Shown here piece after piece: positions 52,586 through 62,009 of a stretch of 64,000 nucleotides of DNA. The notes beneath the pieces are model-generated. The model worked only from the letters and a program-made list of their open reading frames with translations. It searched no databases and was not told the DNA's origin. The stretch lies in NCBI GenBank assembly GCA_021734325.1, contig JAIPJF010000019.1, positions 1 to 64,000 on the forward strand. Reading direction: 5' to 3'. A program made the position numbers and the translations under genes. The first letter of the stretch is position 1. The number at the start of each line of letters is the position of its first letter. This DNA comes from Fidelibacterota bacterium. GTDB taxonomy: Bacteria > Fidelibacterota > UBA8477 > JABMPR01.

Positions 52586-53184
52586 CCACAAAGACTCCAA
52601 GCCACAAATTTCCATAAAGAAAACCTTGAGCAGGTATATGATCTTTAATGCTATCTCCGTGATTTTGAAATAACACTTATACTATTATGTCTTTACAAAA
52701 TTCATCAAAACAATTTGAACCACTACCCGAGAGAGAGGAATTGATAGCTAAAAAAATCGTGGATGCTGCCTATACCGTGCACAAGCATCTAGGTCCGGGA
52801 CTCCTCGAGAAAGTATACGAAGTATGCTTCTGCCATGAACTAGAAAAACGCGGTCTGCATTTTGAACGCCAACAAAATGTTAATATTAAATATGATGGCA
52901 TGGAGTTTAATGAGGGACTCCGTCTAGATGTGTTTGTGGAAGATACAATTATCTGTGAATTAAAAGCAGTAGAGCAAATGAATCCAGTCTGGAGTGCTCA
53001 AATACTTAGTTACCTGAAAATGATCGATAAGCGACTGGGCTTTTTAATCAACTTTAACGTCCCTGTTATGAAAAAGGGAATAAAAAGGTTCATAATATGA
53101 ATCTACAAAGCCATATCGACCGAGAGGCCAGCGTGGAGCAAACAATCACCGATGGTGAATCTTTGTGTTCTAGTGCCTTTGTGG
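52586..53184 (+). mobile_element. Repeat-bounded GxxExxY unit inserted in the efflux operon
   Basis: The 23-nt sequence at 52586-52608 and the reverse complement of 53162-53184 agree in 17 of 23 positions, with ccacaaag at the outer end and cacaaa at the inner end of both. Between them is a single complete gene for a GxxExxY protein. No transposase is present and no target duplication was visible. The unit divides the ATPase gene from its cognate permeases. Confidence 0.5.
52687..53100 (+). CDS. GxxExxY protein (PD-(D/E)XK nuclease-like fold)
   Basis: The 137-residue protein contains the name-giving motif at 38-44 (GLLEKVY) after VHKHLGPG. A putative nuclease core follows, with Asp81 in RLDVFV and Glu91-x-Lys93 in CELKAVE, matching the D...ExK pattern of the PD-(D/E)XK family (PDDEXK_3). 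The end reads RLGFLINFNVPVMKKGIKRFI, as is usual. The biological role of the family is unknown; it often occurs in several copies per genome beside short repeats. It is in the same direction as the host operon but is not functionally related to efflux. Confidence 0.9.
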   Translation: MSLQNSSKQFEPLPEREELIAKKIVDAAYTVHKHLGPGLLEKVYEVCFCHELEKRGLHFERQQNVNIKYDGMEFNEGLRLDVFVEDTIICELKAVEQMNPVWSAQILSYLKMIDKRLGFLINFNVPVMKKGIKRFII

Positions 53185-53200
53185 TTTTTGGAATATTTGC

Positions 53201-54421
53201 ATGAAAAGTTTTTTCTGGGAAAATTTACGAATTGCCCTTACGGAATTATGGGGCCATAAGACCCGGACCATCTTAACAGGTACGGGTATCGTCATTGGTA
53301 TTATTGCTGTTTCCCTGATGTCCACCCTGATAAGCGGTGTGGATGGCCTGTTTGAAAACAGCATGAAATTCCTGGGCAGGGGTAACCTCTATGTGGAAAA
53401 ATGGCCATGGTTCGGGGATGAGGACTGGTGGACCTTGCGCAACCGACCGCCGATTGAACTCGAAATGGCAGAGGATATTCTGGAGAGATCTGAATACGCC
53501 ATGGTCGTTGCCAGTGAGCGTGGCCGGTCGGCAGATCTCAGCTACAAGGAGTACTCATCTGAAGGTATCTTTATTCATGGTGTGACTGCAAACTATCCTG
53601 AGGTGTCCACTGTAGATGTTGAATATGGAAGATTTTTTACTGAATCAGAGGATAGAACCGGTGCTCCGGTTATTTTGCTTGGATCCGATGTTGCCAAGGC
53701 TCTTTTTCCCCTTGAAGATCCTATTGATAAAATGATTTACGCCGGCCCCACCCGCTTCAGGGTGATTGGCGTTCTGGCAGAAATGGGAAAATTTCTGGGA
53801 TCATTTTCTCAGGATACGCAAGTCATCATCCCACTTGTATCATTTTCCAAGATTTTTGAAGGACCCTGGGGAATGCGCCGAATCACGGTCAAGGTCCCTG
53901 AGATATATGTCGAGGATGCCAAAGAAGAACTCAGGGGTGTGGTTCGTGTTCTGCGAGGACAAAAACCCGGTGAAAAGGACAATTTTGCTATTAATCAGCA
54001 GGAGTCATTCAGGCAAACCTACCAGGGGATAAAAATGGCCATTGGGGGAACGGGACTGGTGATAACCGCCCTGTCTTTGCTGGTGGGGGGGATAGGAATT
54101 GCAAATATCATGTTTGTGTCTGTAAAGGAACGTACAAGGGAAATTGGTGTTCGGAAAGCCCTTGGGGCCACCAGTCGTCAGATTCAGGGTCAATTTCTGA
54201 TAGAAGCCATGGTGATAACTGCGGCTGGAGGTTTGGTAGGATTGATCATTTCAACACTGGCCAGTTTTGGCATCAATAAATTTTTATTCCCTGCAAACAT
54301 GTCATTTGGTGTTGCATTTATGGCTATTGCACTCAGTGCAGGTGTGGGACTATTTGCAGGTCTTGCTCCAGCCAGAAAAGGCGCCAAGCTGGATCCAATT
54401 GAGGCATTGAGATATGAGTAA
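53201..54421 (+). CDS. MacB-like ABC permease 1
   Basis: The 406-residue permease has an N-terminal cytoplasmic stretch and helix 1 (TILTGTGIVIGIIAVSLMSTLISG), a MacB_PCD periplasmic domain (about 45-265) and three C-terminal helices with the FtsX motif VKERTREIGVRKALGATSRQI. It is paralogous to the next gene, and the two probably form a heterodimer served by the ATPase at 51871. The ATG follows TTTTGGAA, which lies just outside the right repeat of the inserted unit. Confidence 0.92.
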   Translation: MKSFFWENLRIALTELWGHKTRTILTGTGIVIGIIAVSLMSTLISGVDGLFENSMKFLGRGNLYVEKWPWFGDEDWWTLRNRPPIELEMAEDILERSEYAMVVASERGRSADLSYKEYSSEGIFIHGVTANYPEVSTVDVEYGRFFTESEDRTGAPVILLGSDVAKALFPLEDPIDKMIYAGPTRFRVIGVLAEMGKFLGSFSQDTQVIIPLVSFSKIFEGPWGMRRITVKVPEIYVEDAKEELRGVVRVLRGQKPGEKDNFAINQQESFRQTYQGIKMAIGGTGLVITALSLLVGGIGIANIMFVSVKERTREIGVRKALGATSRQIQGQFLIEAMVITAAGGLVGLIISTLASFGINKFLFPANMSFGVAFMAIALSAGVGLFAGLAPARKGAKLDPIEALRYE

Positions 54422-54424
54422 TCC

Positions 54425-55681
54425 ATGTATCTAAGAACCACAGTAAAAACGCTGAGTGATGCCTTTTATATGGCTATGGAAGCCATCAGAGACAATCTAT
54501 TACGCTCTATTCTGACGCTCCTGGGGATAGTTATCGGTGTCTTTGCAATCATTGCCGTTATGACAGCCATCAGAACTTTGGAATCATCCATTAATTCAGG
54601 ACTCAATATTTTTGGATCAGACATCATTTTTGTTCAAAAACAACCGGTGCTTCAAGTCGGTGATGGCAATAGTCGAAGAAAATATTGGAGCCGTCCAAAT
54701 ATTACCTATGAAATGGTCCTTGAACTAAGGGAACGTATTGTCGGCGCAGAATTTGTGAGTGCCCAGGATGGGATGGGAGGTAAAACCATCCGCTTCAAAA
54801 AGGAAAAAACGAATCCAAATGTCGCAGTTCAAGGTATGGACGAGTGGGGGCTGGAAGCACTGAACCAGACCCTGGATGTAGGTCGGAACTTTATCACCGA
54901 GGATATTGAATACGGGCGCCGTGTGGTCTTGCTGGGAACAGACGTGATCGATAAGCTGTTCCCATATATCAACCCCGTTGGTCAGACGGTAAGTATTAAC
55001 GGGATTGGGTTTGATGTGATCGGAACCCTTCAGCGAAAGGGAGAAATGTTTGGCCAGAGCCAGGATAATTTTGTCATTGTTCCTATCACGACTTATCTGC
55101 AGTATTTCAGCCAGCGCTGGACCTCGCTGGGAATCTCGATAAAAGCACCGAATGAAGAAAGTTTTGATATAGTCAAAGAAGAAGCAACAGATCAAATGCG
55201 AATTGTGCGTGGACTGAAGCCTGATGAAGAAAATGATTTTGAAGTGACTTCCAATGATGCCCTGATTAAGACATTTGGGGCATTTACAGCGGGCATCAAA
55301 CTATTTGCCGGTGCTGTGAGCGTGATCGCACTGGTTGTCGCTGGTATTGGAATCATGAATATTATGCTGGTCTCAGTAAGTGAGCGTATCAAGGAGATCG
55401 GCGTTCGGAAAGCCATTGGAGCAACGCGCAACAACATCCTTTTTCAGTTTCTGCTAGAGGCTGTTTTTCTGTCCCTGATCGGCGGCGTGATCGGAGTGTT
55501 ATTAGGTATTGGTGTGGGCAACATGATCACCCTGGTGATGAAGAACGTGGCTCCCGTAATCCCACTGGATTGGGCTTTTATCGGATTATTCGTATGCTCA
55601 TTTATCGGGATCGTCTTTGGTATATATCCGGCCTACAAAGCAGCCGGTCTGGATCCCATCGAATCTTTACGCCACGAGTAA
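54425..55681 (+). CDS. MacB-like ABC permease 2
   Basis: The 418-residue permease has the same plan as permease 1: helix 1 (SILTLLGIVIGVFAIIAVMTAI), MacB_PCD and FtsX helices with SERIKEIGVRKAIGATRNNIL. It ends YKAAGLDPIESLRHE, parallel to the ARKGAKLDPIEALRYE end of permease 1. Only three bases separate the two genes. The periplasmic domain would contact the MacA-like adaptor. It is the last gene of the efflux operon and is convergent with proS. Confidence 0.93.
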   Translation: MYLRTTVKTLSDAFYMAMEAIRDNLLRSILTLLGIVIGVFAIIAVMTAIRTLESSINSGLNIFGSDIIFVQKQPVLQVGDGNSRRKYWSRPNITYEMVLELRERIVGAEFVSAQDGMGGKTIRFKKEKTNPNVAVQGMDEWGLEALNQTLDVGRNFITEDIEYGRRVVLLGTDVIDKLFPYINPVGQTVSINGIGFDVIGTLQRKGEMFGQSQDNFVIVPITTYLQYFSQRWTSLGISIKAPNEESFDIVKEEATDQMRIVRGLKPDEENDFEVTSNDALIKTFGAFTAGIKLFAGAVSVIALVVAGIGIMNIMLVSVSERIKEIGVRKAIGATRNNILFQFLLEAVFLSLIGGVIGVLLGIGVGNMITLVMKNVAPVIPLDWAFIGLFVCSFIGIVFGIYPAYKAAGLDPIESLRHE

Positions 55682-55742
55682 AATATTTTTTTTACACGGC
55701 ACGGATTTTACTCCTCGCCGAGTCTATCATAAATATTCCGAA

Positions 55743-57173
55743 TCAATAAGCTTTTGCGAAAATGACCTGCTGAGTGCTTTCTTCACCGGTATAAACACAT
55801 TTTCCTGACTTGGCAGGTTGATCAAATGGAATACAGCGGATCGTTGCTTTGGTCTCATCCTTGATCTTTTCCTCAACTTCGGCAGACCCGTTCCAATAGG
55901 CTTTAATAAATCCACCTTTGGTTTCGAGTACTTCCTTAAAATCCTCCCAATTATCAACCACATGGGTATTTGCCTCACGGAAATCCAGGGCTCGCTGAAA
56001 AAGCTCATCCTGAATTGTCTCAACCTGCTCACTCAGGAACTTCACCAACTCTGAAAATTCTACAAAATGCTTGGTACCTGAATGTCGGATGGCAACAACA
56101 GCCTGCTCCTTTTCAACATCTTTAGGACCGATCTCCACTCTCATGGGGACACCACACATTTCCCATTCATTGAATTTGAAGCCGGGCGAGCTTTTCTCGT
56201 CAGCATCAACATGGACACGAATCTGTGCCTTACTCAGATCTGCAACCAGATCATTGACCTTGTTCATGACCAGATCTCTGGTCTCGTCTCGGAAAATAGG
56301 GATGATTACTACCTGATACGGGGCAACCTTGGGAGGAAGAATGAGTCCCTTATCGTCACCATGTGACATGATAAGTCCCCCTACCAGACGCGTACTTACA
56401 CCCCAGCTGGTAGCGTATACAAATTCTTCTTCATTGTCAGTATTCTGGAAGGTTACCTCAAAGGCTTTGGCAAAGTTTTGACCCAGATAATGACTTGTAC
56501 CAGACTGGAGGGCTCTGGTATCACGCATCATTGCTTCGATGGAATAAGTACTTATAGCACCAGCAAATTTTTCAGATTCAGATTTTTTCCCAGTAATTAC
56601 CGGCATGGCCATGTAATCTTCAGCAAAGCTACGATAAACCTCCAGCATCTTCAGGGTTTCTGCCTGAGCCTCTTCCGCACTGGCATGGGCAGTGTGCCCC
56701 TCCTGCCACAGGAATTCTGAAGTTCTCAGGAATAACCGCGTACGCATCTCCCAGCGCACAACATTTGCCCACTGATTGATGAGCAGGGGTAGATCACGAT
56801 AAGAAGAGATCCATTTTTTGTACATGTGCCAGATAATGGTTTCCGAAGTGGGGCGTACCACAAGCGGTTCATCAAGCTTTTTCCCGCCTGCATGAGTCAC
56901 AACGGCAACTTCAGGGGCAAAGCCTTCAACATGTTCAGCTTCCTTTTGCAGAAAACTTTCCGGGATTAGCATGGGGAAGTAGGCATTAACATGTCCGGTG
57001 TCTTTGAACATTTGATTCAGGATACTCTGAAAATTTTCCCAGATGGCATAGCCATAGGGCCGGATAACCATGGTACCTTTTACTGGACCGTAATCAGCCA
57101 GCTTGGCTTGTCGAACAACATCAGTGTACCATTTTGAAAAATCTTCGCTCTGTTTTGTTACCCCTTTAGACAC
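55743..57173 (-). CDS. proS: Prolyl-tRNA synthetase, archaeal/eukaryote-like type
   Basis: This class II synthetase charges tRNA-Pro. The 476-residue protein lacks the editing insertion of the long bacterial ProS and has the C-terminal zinc-like domain of the short type. Motifs are [63 protein letters not shown] and [16 protein letters not shown]. It ends with VIFAKAY, the C-terminal Tyr typical of this type. It is a single gene on the minus strand. Confidence 0.95.
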   Translation of the reverse strand: MSKGVTKQSEDFSKWYTDVVRQAKLADYGPVKGTMVIRPYGYAIWENFQSILNQMFKDTGHVNAYFPMLIPESFLQKEAEHVEGFAPEVAVVTHAGGKKLDEPLVVRPTSETIIWHMYKKWISSYRDLPLLINQWANVVRWEMRTRLFLRTSEFLWQEGHTAHASAEEAQAETLKMLEVYRSFAEDYMAMPVITGKKSESEKFAGAISTYSIEAMMRDTRALQSGTSHYLGQNFAKAFEVTFQNTDNEEEFVYATSWGVSTRLVGGLIMSHGDDKGLILPPKVAPYQVVIIPIFRDETRDLVMNKVNDLVADLSKAQIRVHVDADEKSSPGFKFNEWEMCGVPMRVEIGPKDVEKEQAVVAIRHSGTKHFVEFSELVKFLSEQVETIQDELFQRALDFREANTHVVDNWEDFKEVLETKGGFIKAYWNGSAEVEEKIKDETKATIRCIPFDQPAKSGKCVYTGEESTQQVIFAKAY

Positions 57174-57241
57174 CAGGCGTATCCTTTCTCTTTGATCCTG
57201 AACCGCTCATTCGGCACAGCGCCACAATCATAACATGTTCA

Positions 57242-57327
57242 CCCCTTCAAGACAATGACGAATGACAAGGAATTGGTTGCATTTCCAAGAGAGTTGAAGG
57301 GGCAATAATCACATCTCGAGTCATTGT
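57242..57327. repeat. Interleaved inverted repeats upstream of proS
   Basis: ccccttcaa (57242-57250) pairs with ttgaagggg (57294-57302), and acaatgac (57252-57259) pairs with gtcattgt (57320-57327). The order is A-B-A'-B', the topology of a pseudoknot. The rest of 57174-57421 has no other evident feature. Confidence 0.4.
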
Positions 57328-57448
57328 GACCTTGCTCAAAGCGTCCTTTCACGTAGGAATCAAACCTTGTGTTGAATAGTAGCAAGTACTACAATATTAG
57401 CTGGCAAAAAGGGGCCCACAGATTAGATATATTATCATCATAATTGAT

Positions 57449-58825
57449 TTGTTAAGCCTGGCAGTCGCGGGTTTATCTTTTCCATCTCAGGAACCTGATA
57501 AGATGGATCGATCCATATTGGGACGACCCTTCGAATTGGATGAGATTCTGGAACAGATTGGGACTGAAAAAACTTCGCCTGCTACCCCGAAATGGGTTCT
57601 CACAGGTGAACTCGAATCAGACACGGTGTACTATGGGATTGGGAAGTCATCTAAATCGCAGGATGAAGCAGATGATGATGCCAGACTGCGTTTTGCCCAA
57701 CATGTAGAGGTGAGTGTCCAGAGCATCGCTGTGGAACAAATAGCGGAAAATAAAGATCGTCTGGATGAGAACTATAGCTATGAATCTCTTGTCTCTACAA
57801 AAATGAATTTGCGCGGTGTCAAAATTGCCGAACGATATGTGGGTTCTGACTCAAGTTTTTATAGCCTCATCAAATATGGAAAATCGGAATATCATGCATT
57901 GGTGACCAGGGAAATTCAGGCATCACTGGAAGCCGATATCAGAAAACAGGAATTGGCACATCAAGCCCAGGAAACCTTGAGAGCAGATTCTCTGAGACAC
58001 AAGATCAGAATGGACAGTCTTGCCTTGGGGAGAAAACAGGCTGTCATAGATTCTCTTGATCGTATCCTTCAGATGGAGCAATCCCGGCAACGGCAGGAGC
58101 AGGAAAGGATCGATCTGATCAAACGACGCCATGCCGATTTTCTAGAAATTGAACCAAGATATGAACTGATTGACGTCCCCAGTGCAAGCATTCCCGATTC
58201 ATGGGTCCATCTGTCCACTCGCTGGAATCCTGAGAGCAGTCATTTTAGACAAATAAAAACCGGTGTTTCCCTCTGGTTGATGAGTCTCGAGACAAATCTC
58301 TGGGCGACAAAATCCGTGATCAACCAAGGGGACATATCATTAAAACTACAAGTCTTGCCCATGCGCGGGGAACTTTATCCAATGAGTTTGGCTCTGGGAT
58401 GGATTAGTTTCATCAGTCAGTTTGATGCTGAAAACGAAATCGATCTGGAGGATGATGGACATTTCAGCTCCTTTTGGGAAAATTTGGATAATGAGATCAA
58501 TGAGCACAACTCGGCGCAATCCTCATTCTTTGTCACTTCGACGCTTGGAATCCCTCAGATAAACAGTCATGCATCATTCTATATCGATAAAAGAAAAATC
58601 TCACTGGCAAATATCTGGTATCCTTTCCCCCGTAATATGGGGGATGCCATCAGCATCATCAATCAATTGGACGTCCTTCGCTCAAAAGCGTATCGCAATC
58701 GTTTTAACGATGCGGTCCAGTGGCAGATCGGATTAAGACTGATTGCTATTGAGAACCGTTTTGCAACCATGATCGCTTATGAGGACCATGAGTTCTGGAT
58801 GCTGAATTTTGAGTTCCAGTACTAA
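57449..58825 (+). CDS. LPP20-like exported protein with coiled coil
   Basis: The frame is open from 57401. The TTG at 57449 is the first conventional start, but a fuller signal peptide (RYIIIIIDLLSLAVAG) lies upstream of it and could begin at ATT 57422, seven bases after AAGGGG. The mature protein has an LPP20-type domain (YYGIGKSSKSQDEADDDARLRFAQHV, then TREIQASLEADI). A Gln/Arg/Glu-rich coiled coil follows at about 170-225, with a C-terminal beta-rich domain of about 210 residues. Function is unknown; LPP20 proteins are outer-membrane or surface lipoproteins, but no lipobox is seen here. Confidence 0.6.
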   Translation: MLSLAVAGLSFPSQEPDKMDRSILGRPFELDEILEQIGTEKTSPATPKWVLTGELESDTVYYGIGKSSKSQDEADDDARLRFAQHVEVSVQSIAVEQIAENKDRLDENYSYESLVSTKMNLRGVKIAERYVGSDSSFYSLIKYGKSEYHALVTREIQASLEADIRKQELAHQAQETLRADSLRHKIRMDSLALGRKQAVIDSLDRILQMEQSRQRQEQERIDLIKRRHADFLEIEPRYELIDVPSASIPDSWVHLSTRWNPESSHFRQIKTGVSLWLMSLETNLWATKSVINQGDISLKLQVLPMRGELYPMSLALGWISFISQFDAENEIDLEDDGHFSSFWENLDNEINEHNSAQSSFFVTSTLGIPQINSHASFYIDKRKISLANIWYPFPRNMGDAISIINQLDVLRSKAYRNRFNDAVQWQIGLRLIAIENRFATMIAYEDHEFWMLNFEFQY

Positions 58826-58858
58826 AGATTCCGCAACTCCCTTGAAATGCTACATATC

Positions 58859-60148
58859 TTAGATCTGAAAACCGAATAGTAAAATGGGAGAAGCATCAAG
58901 TGGGTATCCCTCCAGAAAACCTGCTGACTTATACCCTAATTCTACAACAGCCTTCACTGGGATGGGCTCTGTTGGCAGTTCGAAGTAAGACCTGCATGAA
59001 ACGCCTCCCCCAAAACCACCACCTGTGTCTTCCCAAGAACCACCCAATGTCAACACAGGCTGCTTCCATAGATTTATTGAAACATCCATGGAGAAATCAG
59101 ATTCTCTAAATGGATGGGAAATTTGAGCCCCTAAACCACCCCATCCCGAATGGAAGGTTTCATCTCCCCTGCTAAATACAATTCTGTATAACACTTCATC
59201 AATTATCAAATAGTTCTCCAGGTGTGTTTCAACGCCGAACGGCGTTAAGCCAACATGCATGCTGGGGAGATATTTTACCGGTCCAAATGTGAGCATGGGG
59301 ATGGTGGAAATCGGGTCACCACTCCACAGGTATCTGATAAGTCCATTGTATATGCTGAGAAACAGCATAGGATCAAGAGCATTGCGATTCACGGCATGCT
59401 TCAAGTCATCCAGTGAAAATGGCAGATTCATGAAATCATCGTATCCATTGTACCGGTTGAGGAGATTGATATAGGCCTGAGGATCATTGAAGACTCGCTG
59501 TCCCAGATATAGATCCTCAGTATCCTGTACATAGGTCAAAGCTATTTGAAATGACCAAAAGTATGTCAATGCTTCACGATAATGTTGCTTGCCTAAAAGC
59601 ATCCAGCGCTGACGTAGTGAGCTGTTGAGCATTTGATGGGATTCCAGCCCACCAGTCCAGATGGCTATCTCTTCGTGTCCACTGATAATGCCGGGACCAA
59701 TATTGGTGGATGCCTGTCCGCCCCCGTTTCCGTACGGAGGTGGCAGATCATAGCCATAATCAATGTGTGGGATGTCCAATTCTCGATATCGAGCACCATG
59801 ACCAAAATATTCATGAAGCAGTACAACGGTGAAATAGTCTACGGGTACATCTATCAGGACCATTTTGGAAACCCGACCTGCCAGATCGATGGATTTGCCC
59901 CTGAAGGATTGTTCATCCAACCATCGGGTACCGACAAATCGATCTTCCCACAAAGCAAGGGCAGCATGTGCTGTAAGAATACTTTCTGAACCAGCTCGCA
60001 TATTCAGTTTTGGACTGAGCAACACAATATACGGCATTCCTGTTCCAGTCGAGTCATTTTCAATGGCAAACAATCTGGTCGGATTCCAGACGACAGCCAG
60101 AAAACATAGAAAGTAGATGATAGGTCTAATCAACTCACAAAGCTCCAC
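58859..60148 (-). CDS. Exported protein with HEYFGH motif and barrel-like C-terminus
   Basis: I do not recognise the family. The 429-residue protein has a signal peptide (LIRPIIYFLCFLAVVWNPTRLFA). At about residue 112 there is VVLLHEYFGHGARYRE inside a hydrophobic helix, as in zinc metallopeptidases, but with three residues between the Glu and the second His where HExxH has two. A Gly-rich loop (PPPYGNGGGQASTN) follows. The last 130 residues form amphipathic strands ending in ILLFGFQI. It could be an outer-membrane protein or a divergent peptidase. Confidence 0.55.
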   Translation of the reverse strand: MELCELIRPIIYFLCFLAVVWNPTRLFAIENDSTGTGMPYIVLLSPKLNMRAGSESILTAHAALALWEDRFVGTRWLDEQSFRGKSIDLAGRVSKMVLIDVPVDYFTVVLLHEYFGHGARYRELDIPHIDYGYDLPPPYGNGGGQASTNIGPGIISGHEEIAIWTGGLESHQMLNSSLRQRWMLLGKQHYREALTYFWSFQIALTYVQDTEDLYLGQRVFNDPQAYINLLNRYNGYDDFMNLPFSLDDLKHAVNRNALDPMLFLSIYNGLIRYLWSGDPISTIPMLTFGPVKYLPSMHVGLTPFGVETHLENYLIIDEVLYRIVFSRGDETFHSGWGGLGAQISHPFRESDFSMDVSINLWKQPVLTLGGSWEDTGGGFGGGVSCRSYFELPTEPIPVKAVVELGYKSAGFLEGYPLDASPILLFGFQI

Positions 60149-60220
60149 TCAAATCACAACCACAATGACTCGTCAGGACCATTAGTTCTGAATGCTCAAT
60201 TTTGAGTTTCAGTATTAGGT

Positions 60221-61393
60221 CTAAATTTTGACGAAGATCTTTTTCGAATACAAATACCAGAGAATAGCCAGCCAGAAAAGAATGTTTGTGAGGGCAAAGA
60301 GAAGCGACCCATTTAATTCACCTGCCAAAGGGACATAAAATCCATCATACATGGCCTGTTTGATGGAAATAATCGTTCCATCTTCAGATGTGGTTTGCAG
60401 CATATACATGAGACGACCGATGATACCTGACCCAACAAAAACGACCAGGGCATTGCTGCCAAAAACAATGGCCGGTTTGATCCAGAAATTCAGCTTCTTC
60501 ACATCGATCAGATAGGACGAGAGAACGATCATCATAATGGCCAACCCATCCATGGTGATCACATAGGAAACGGTCCACAATTGTTTGTTGATAGGCTCCA
60601 AAAGGCTCAGTAGGGATCCGGCAAAGAACAGGATAATTCCGACAACACTGAGATTTGTAAGTTTCTCCTGGTGGTCGATCGGTCGACGCAAATATTCACC
60701 GAGCCAGAATCCGCTTAGGAGGGTGACTGCTGCGGGGAGGGTCGAGAGCAAGCCCTCCGGATCGAATGGAATACCAGTTCCTCCATAGATATGGGCTTCA
60801 CCAAATAGGAGAATATCGATGTAACGGACAAAGTTATCCTGCAATTCAAAACTGCCGCCTCCCCAACCATTAACCAGGGGCACGCGCATGAAAAATTCAT
60901 AGATCAGGACCAGAATACCTGCTGCTATAATGCGATCCCTGTTTTTGGGAAGATACAGAACGATAAGACCGCCAATGAGATAAGCAAGTCCGATTCGCTG
61001 CAACACACCGACATAGCGAATGGTTTGAAAGCGTCGAAAGATATCCAGAAACTCAAAATCAGCGGCCATCTGGGCATTCAGGGGAATGTTAAAGGGAAAT
61101 CCGTTCAGGAACAGACCCAAACCAATAATGATCGCTCCCCGTGACCAGACCTTCTTCTTAAGTGCGTTGACATCAGCTCCAGCTTCAACCCGTTTTCCAA
61201 AGCTCAGGGCCATGGCCACTCCTACAATAAACAGGAAAAATGGAAAGACCAGGTCTGTGGGTGTCCATCCGTTCCAATGGGCATGTCGCAAAGGTGGGTA
61301 GATATGTGACCAGCTACCCGGATTATTAACCAGGATCATCAATCCGACTGTAAGTCCACGGAAAACATCCAATGAGATCATTCGCTCTTTCAT
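60221..61393 (-). CDS. HGSNAT/NagX-like membrane acyltransferase (DUF5009)
   Basis: The 390-residue polytopic membrane protein opens MKERMISLDVFRGLTVGLMILVNNPGSW and contains HAHWNGWTPTDLVFPFFLFIVG, the signature region of heparan-alpha-glucosaminide N-acetyltransferase-like proteins. About ten helices follow. Such bacterial proteins are thought to acetylate amino sugars using cytoplasmic acetyl-CoA; the HAHWNGW histidines are candidates for acetyl transfer. No glycosidase is adjacent, so the substrate is open. Confidence 0.87.
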   Translation of the reverse strand: MKERMISLDVFRGLTVGLMILVNNPGSWSHIYPPLRHAHWNGWTPTDLVFPFFLFIVGVAMALSFGKRVEAGADVNALKKKVWSRGAIIIGLGLFLNGFPFNIPLNAQMAADFEFLDIFRRFQTIRYVGVLQRIGLAYLIGGLIVLYLPKNRDRIIAAGILVLIYEFFMRVPLVNGWGGGSFELQDNFVRYIDILLFGEAHIYGGTGIPFDPEGLLSTLPAAVTLLSGFWLGEYLRRPIDHQEKLTNLSVVGIILFFAGSLLSLLEPINKQLWTVSYVITMDGLAIMMIVLSSYLIDVKKLNFWIKPAIVFGSNALVVFVGSGIIGRLMYMLQTTSEDGTIISIKQAMYDGFYVPLAGELNGSLLFALTNILFWLAILWYLYSKKIFVKI

Positions 61394-61482
61394 TCAAGCT
61401 CCTTTGCCAGTTCTGTGTTGCTAAGTGAATAAAATAGAATCAAAGTATCAATTATCCACTTGAATTAAGCTCCTGGTGACAA

Positions 61483-61564
61483 GTCTTTGCGAACCGGAAG
61501 GTGTCGTAATCTCACATTCCGGTAAAATAGAGATTCTTCGTCAGTTGACTCAGAATGACAATCC
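61483..61564. repeat. Two interspersed repeat copies in the gap before frdC
   Basis: gtctttgcga...cgtaatctc (61483-61513) is a degenerate copy of the family represented at 61658-61767. gagattcttcgtc...actcagaatgacaa (61530-61562) is of the GATTCTTCG/CAGAATGACA type. Both look like short repeats scattered among bacterial genomes. Confidence 0.5.
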
Positions 61565-61657
61565 TTGGGCTCCCAAGTGCAGGTGACCGCCGCATGCTGC
61601 AGGGTTCCGGGGTTCCACGATGATGAAAAAGGGGGTTTGTTCGGCTAAACCCTCACC

Positions 61658-61767
61658 ATGTCTTTGCGAGTTCGCAGAACGAAGCAATCTCCAAATGATC
61701 CTTGACCAAGGATCTGGGATCGCCGCGGTCGGCCGGTCGCATGATCGTCTTTCGCTCGCGAAGACAT
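61658..61767. repeat. GTCTTTGCGAG / GAAGCAATCTC repeat element with inverted ends
   Basis: atgtctttgcgag (61658-61670) and ctcgcgaagacat (61755-61767) are inverted copies with one mismatch. The interior has gaagcaatctc and a gatcctt/aaggatc hairpin. The rest of the 61394-62009 gap is AT-rich and probably holds the frd promoter, which I could not place with confidence. Confidence 0.6.
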
Positions 61768-62009
61768 TATAGACGAACGGGCGGAGTAAAAGATATTGAA
61801 TCTGAAAAACATTCGTGAATTCAGTGGAGATGGTTTGGTCTTTGCTTTAAGCAATCATGAATGTTTGGCAGAGAGTGGCCGATATTTGTTGTCATGAATG
61901 GAGTTCACACTTGAAATTTACTTGATGGTGTTGATATTTAGCCGGTGTGCAATCAACGAGCAAGGTGCCCATTCATTTTAGCCTTTAAACATAGATCGGA
62001 GCTAGTATC

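Noticed and set aside
61645-61854. 69-codon minus-strand frame
   Set aside because: It covers the GTCTTTGCGAG repeat element and has no start signal or homology-like motif.
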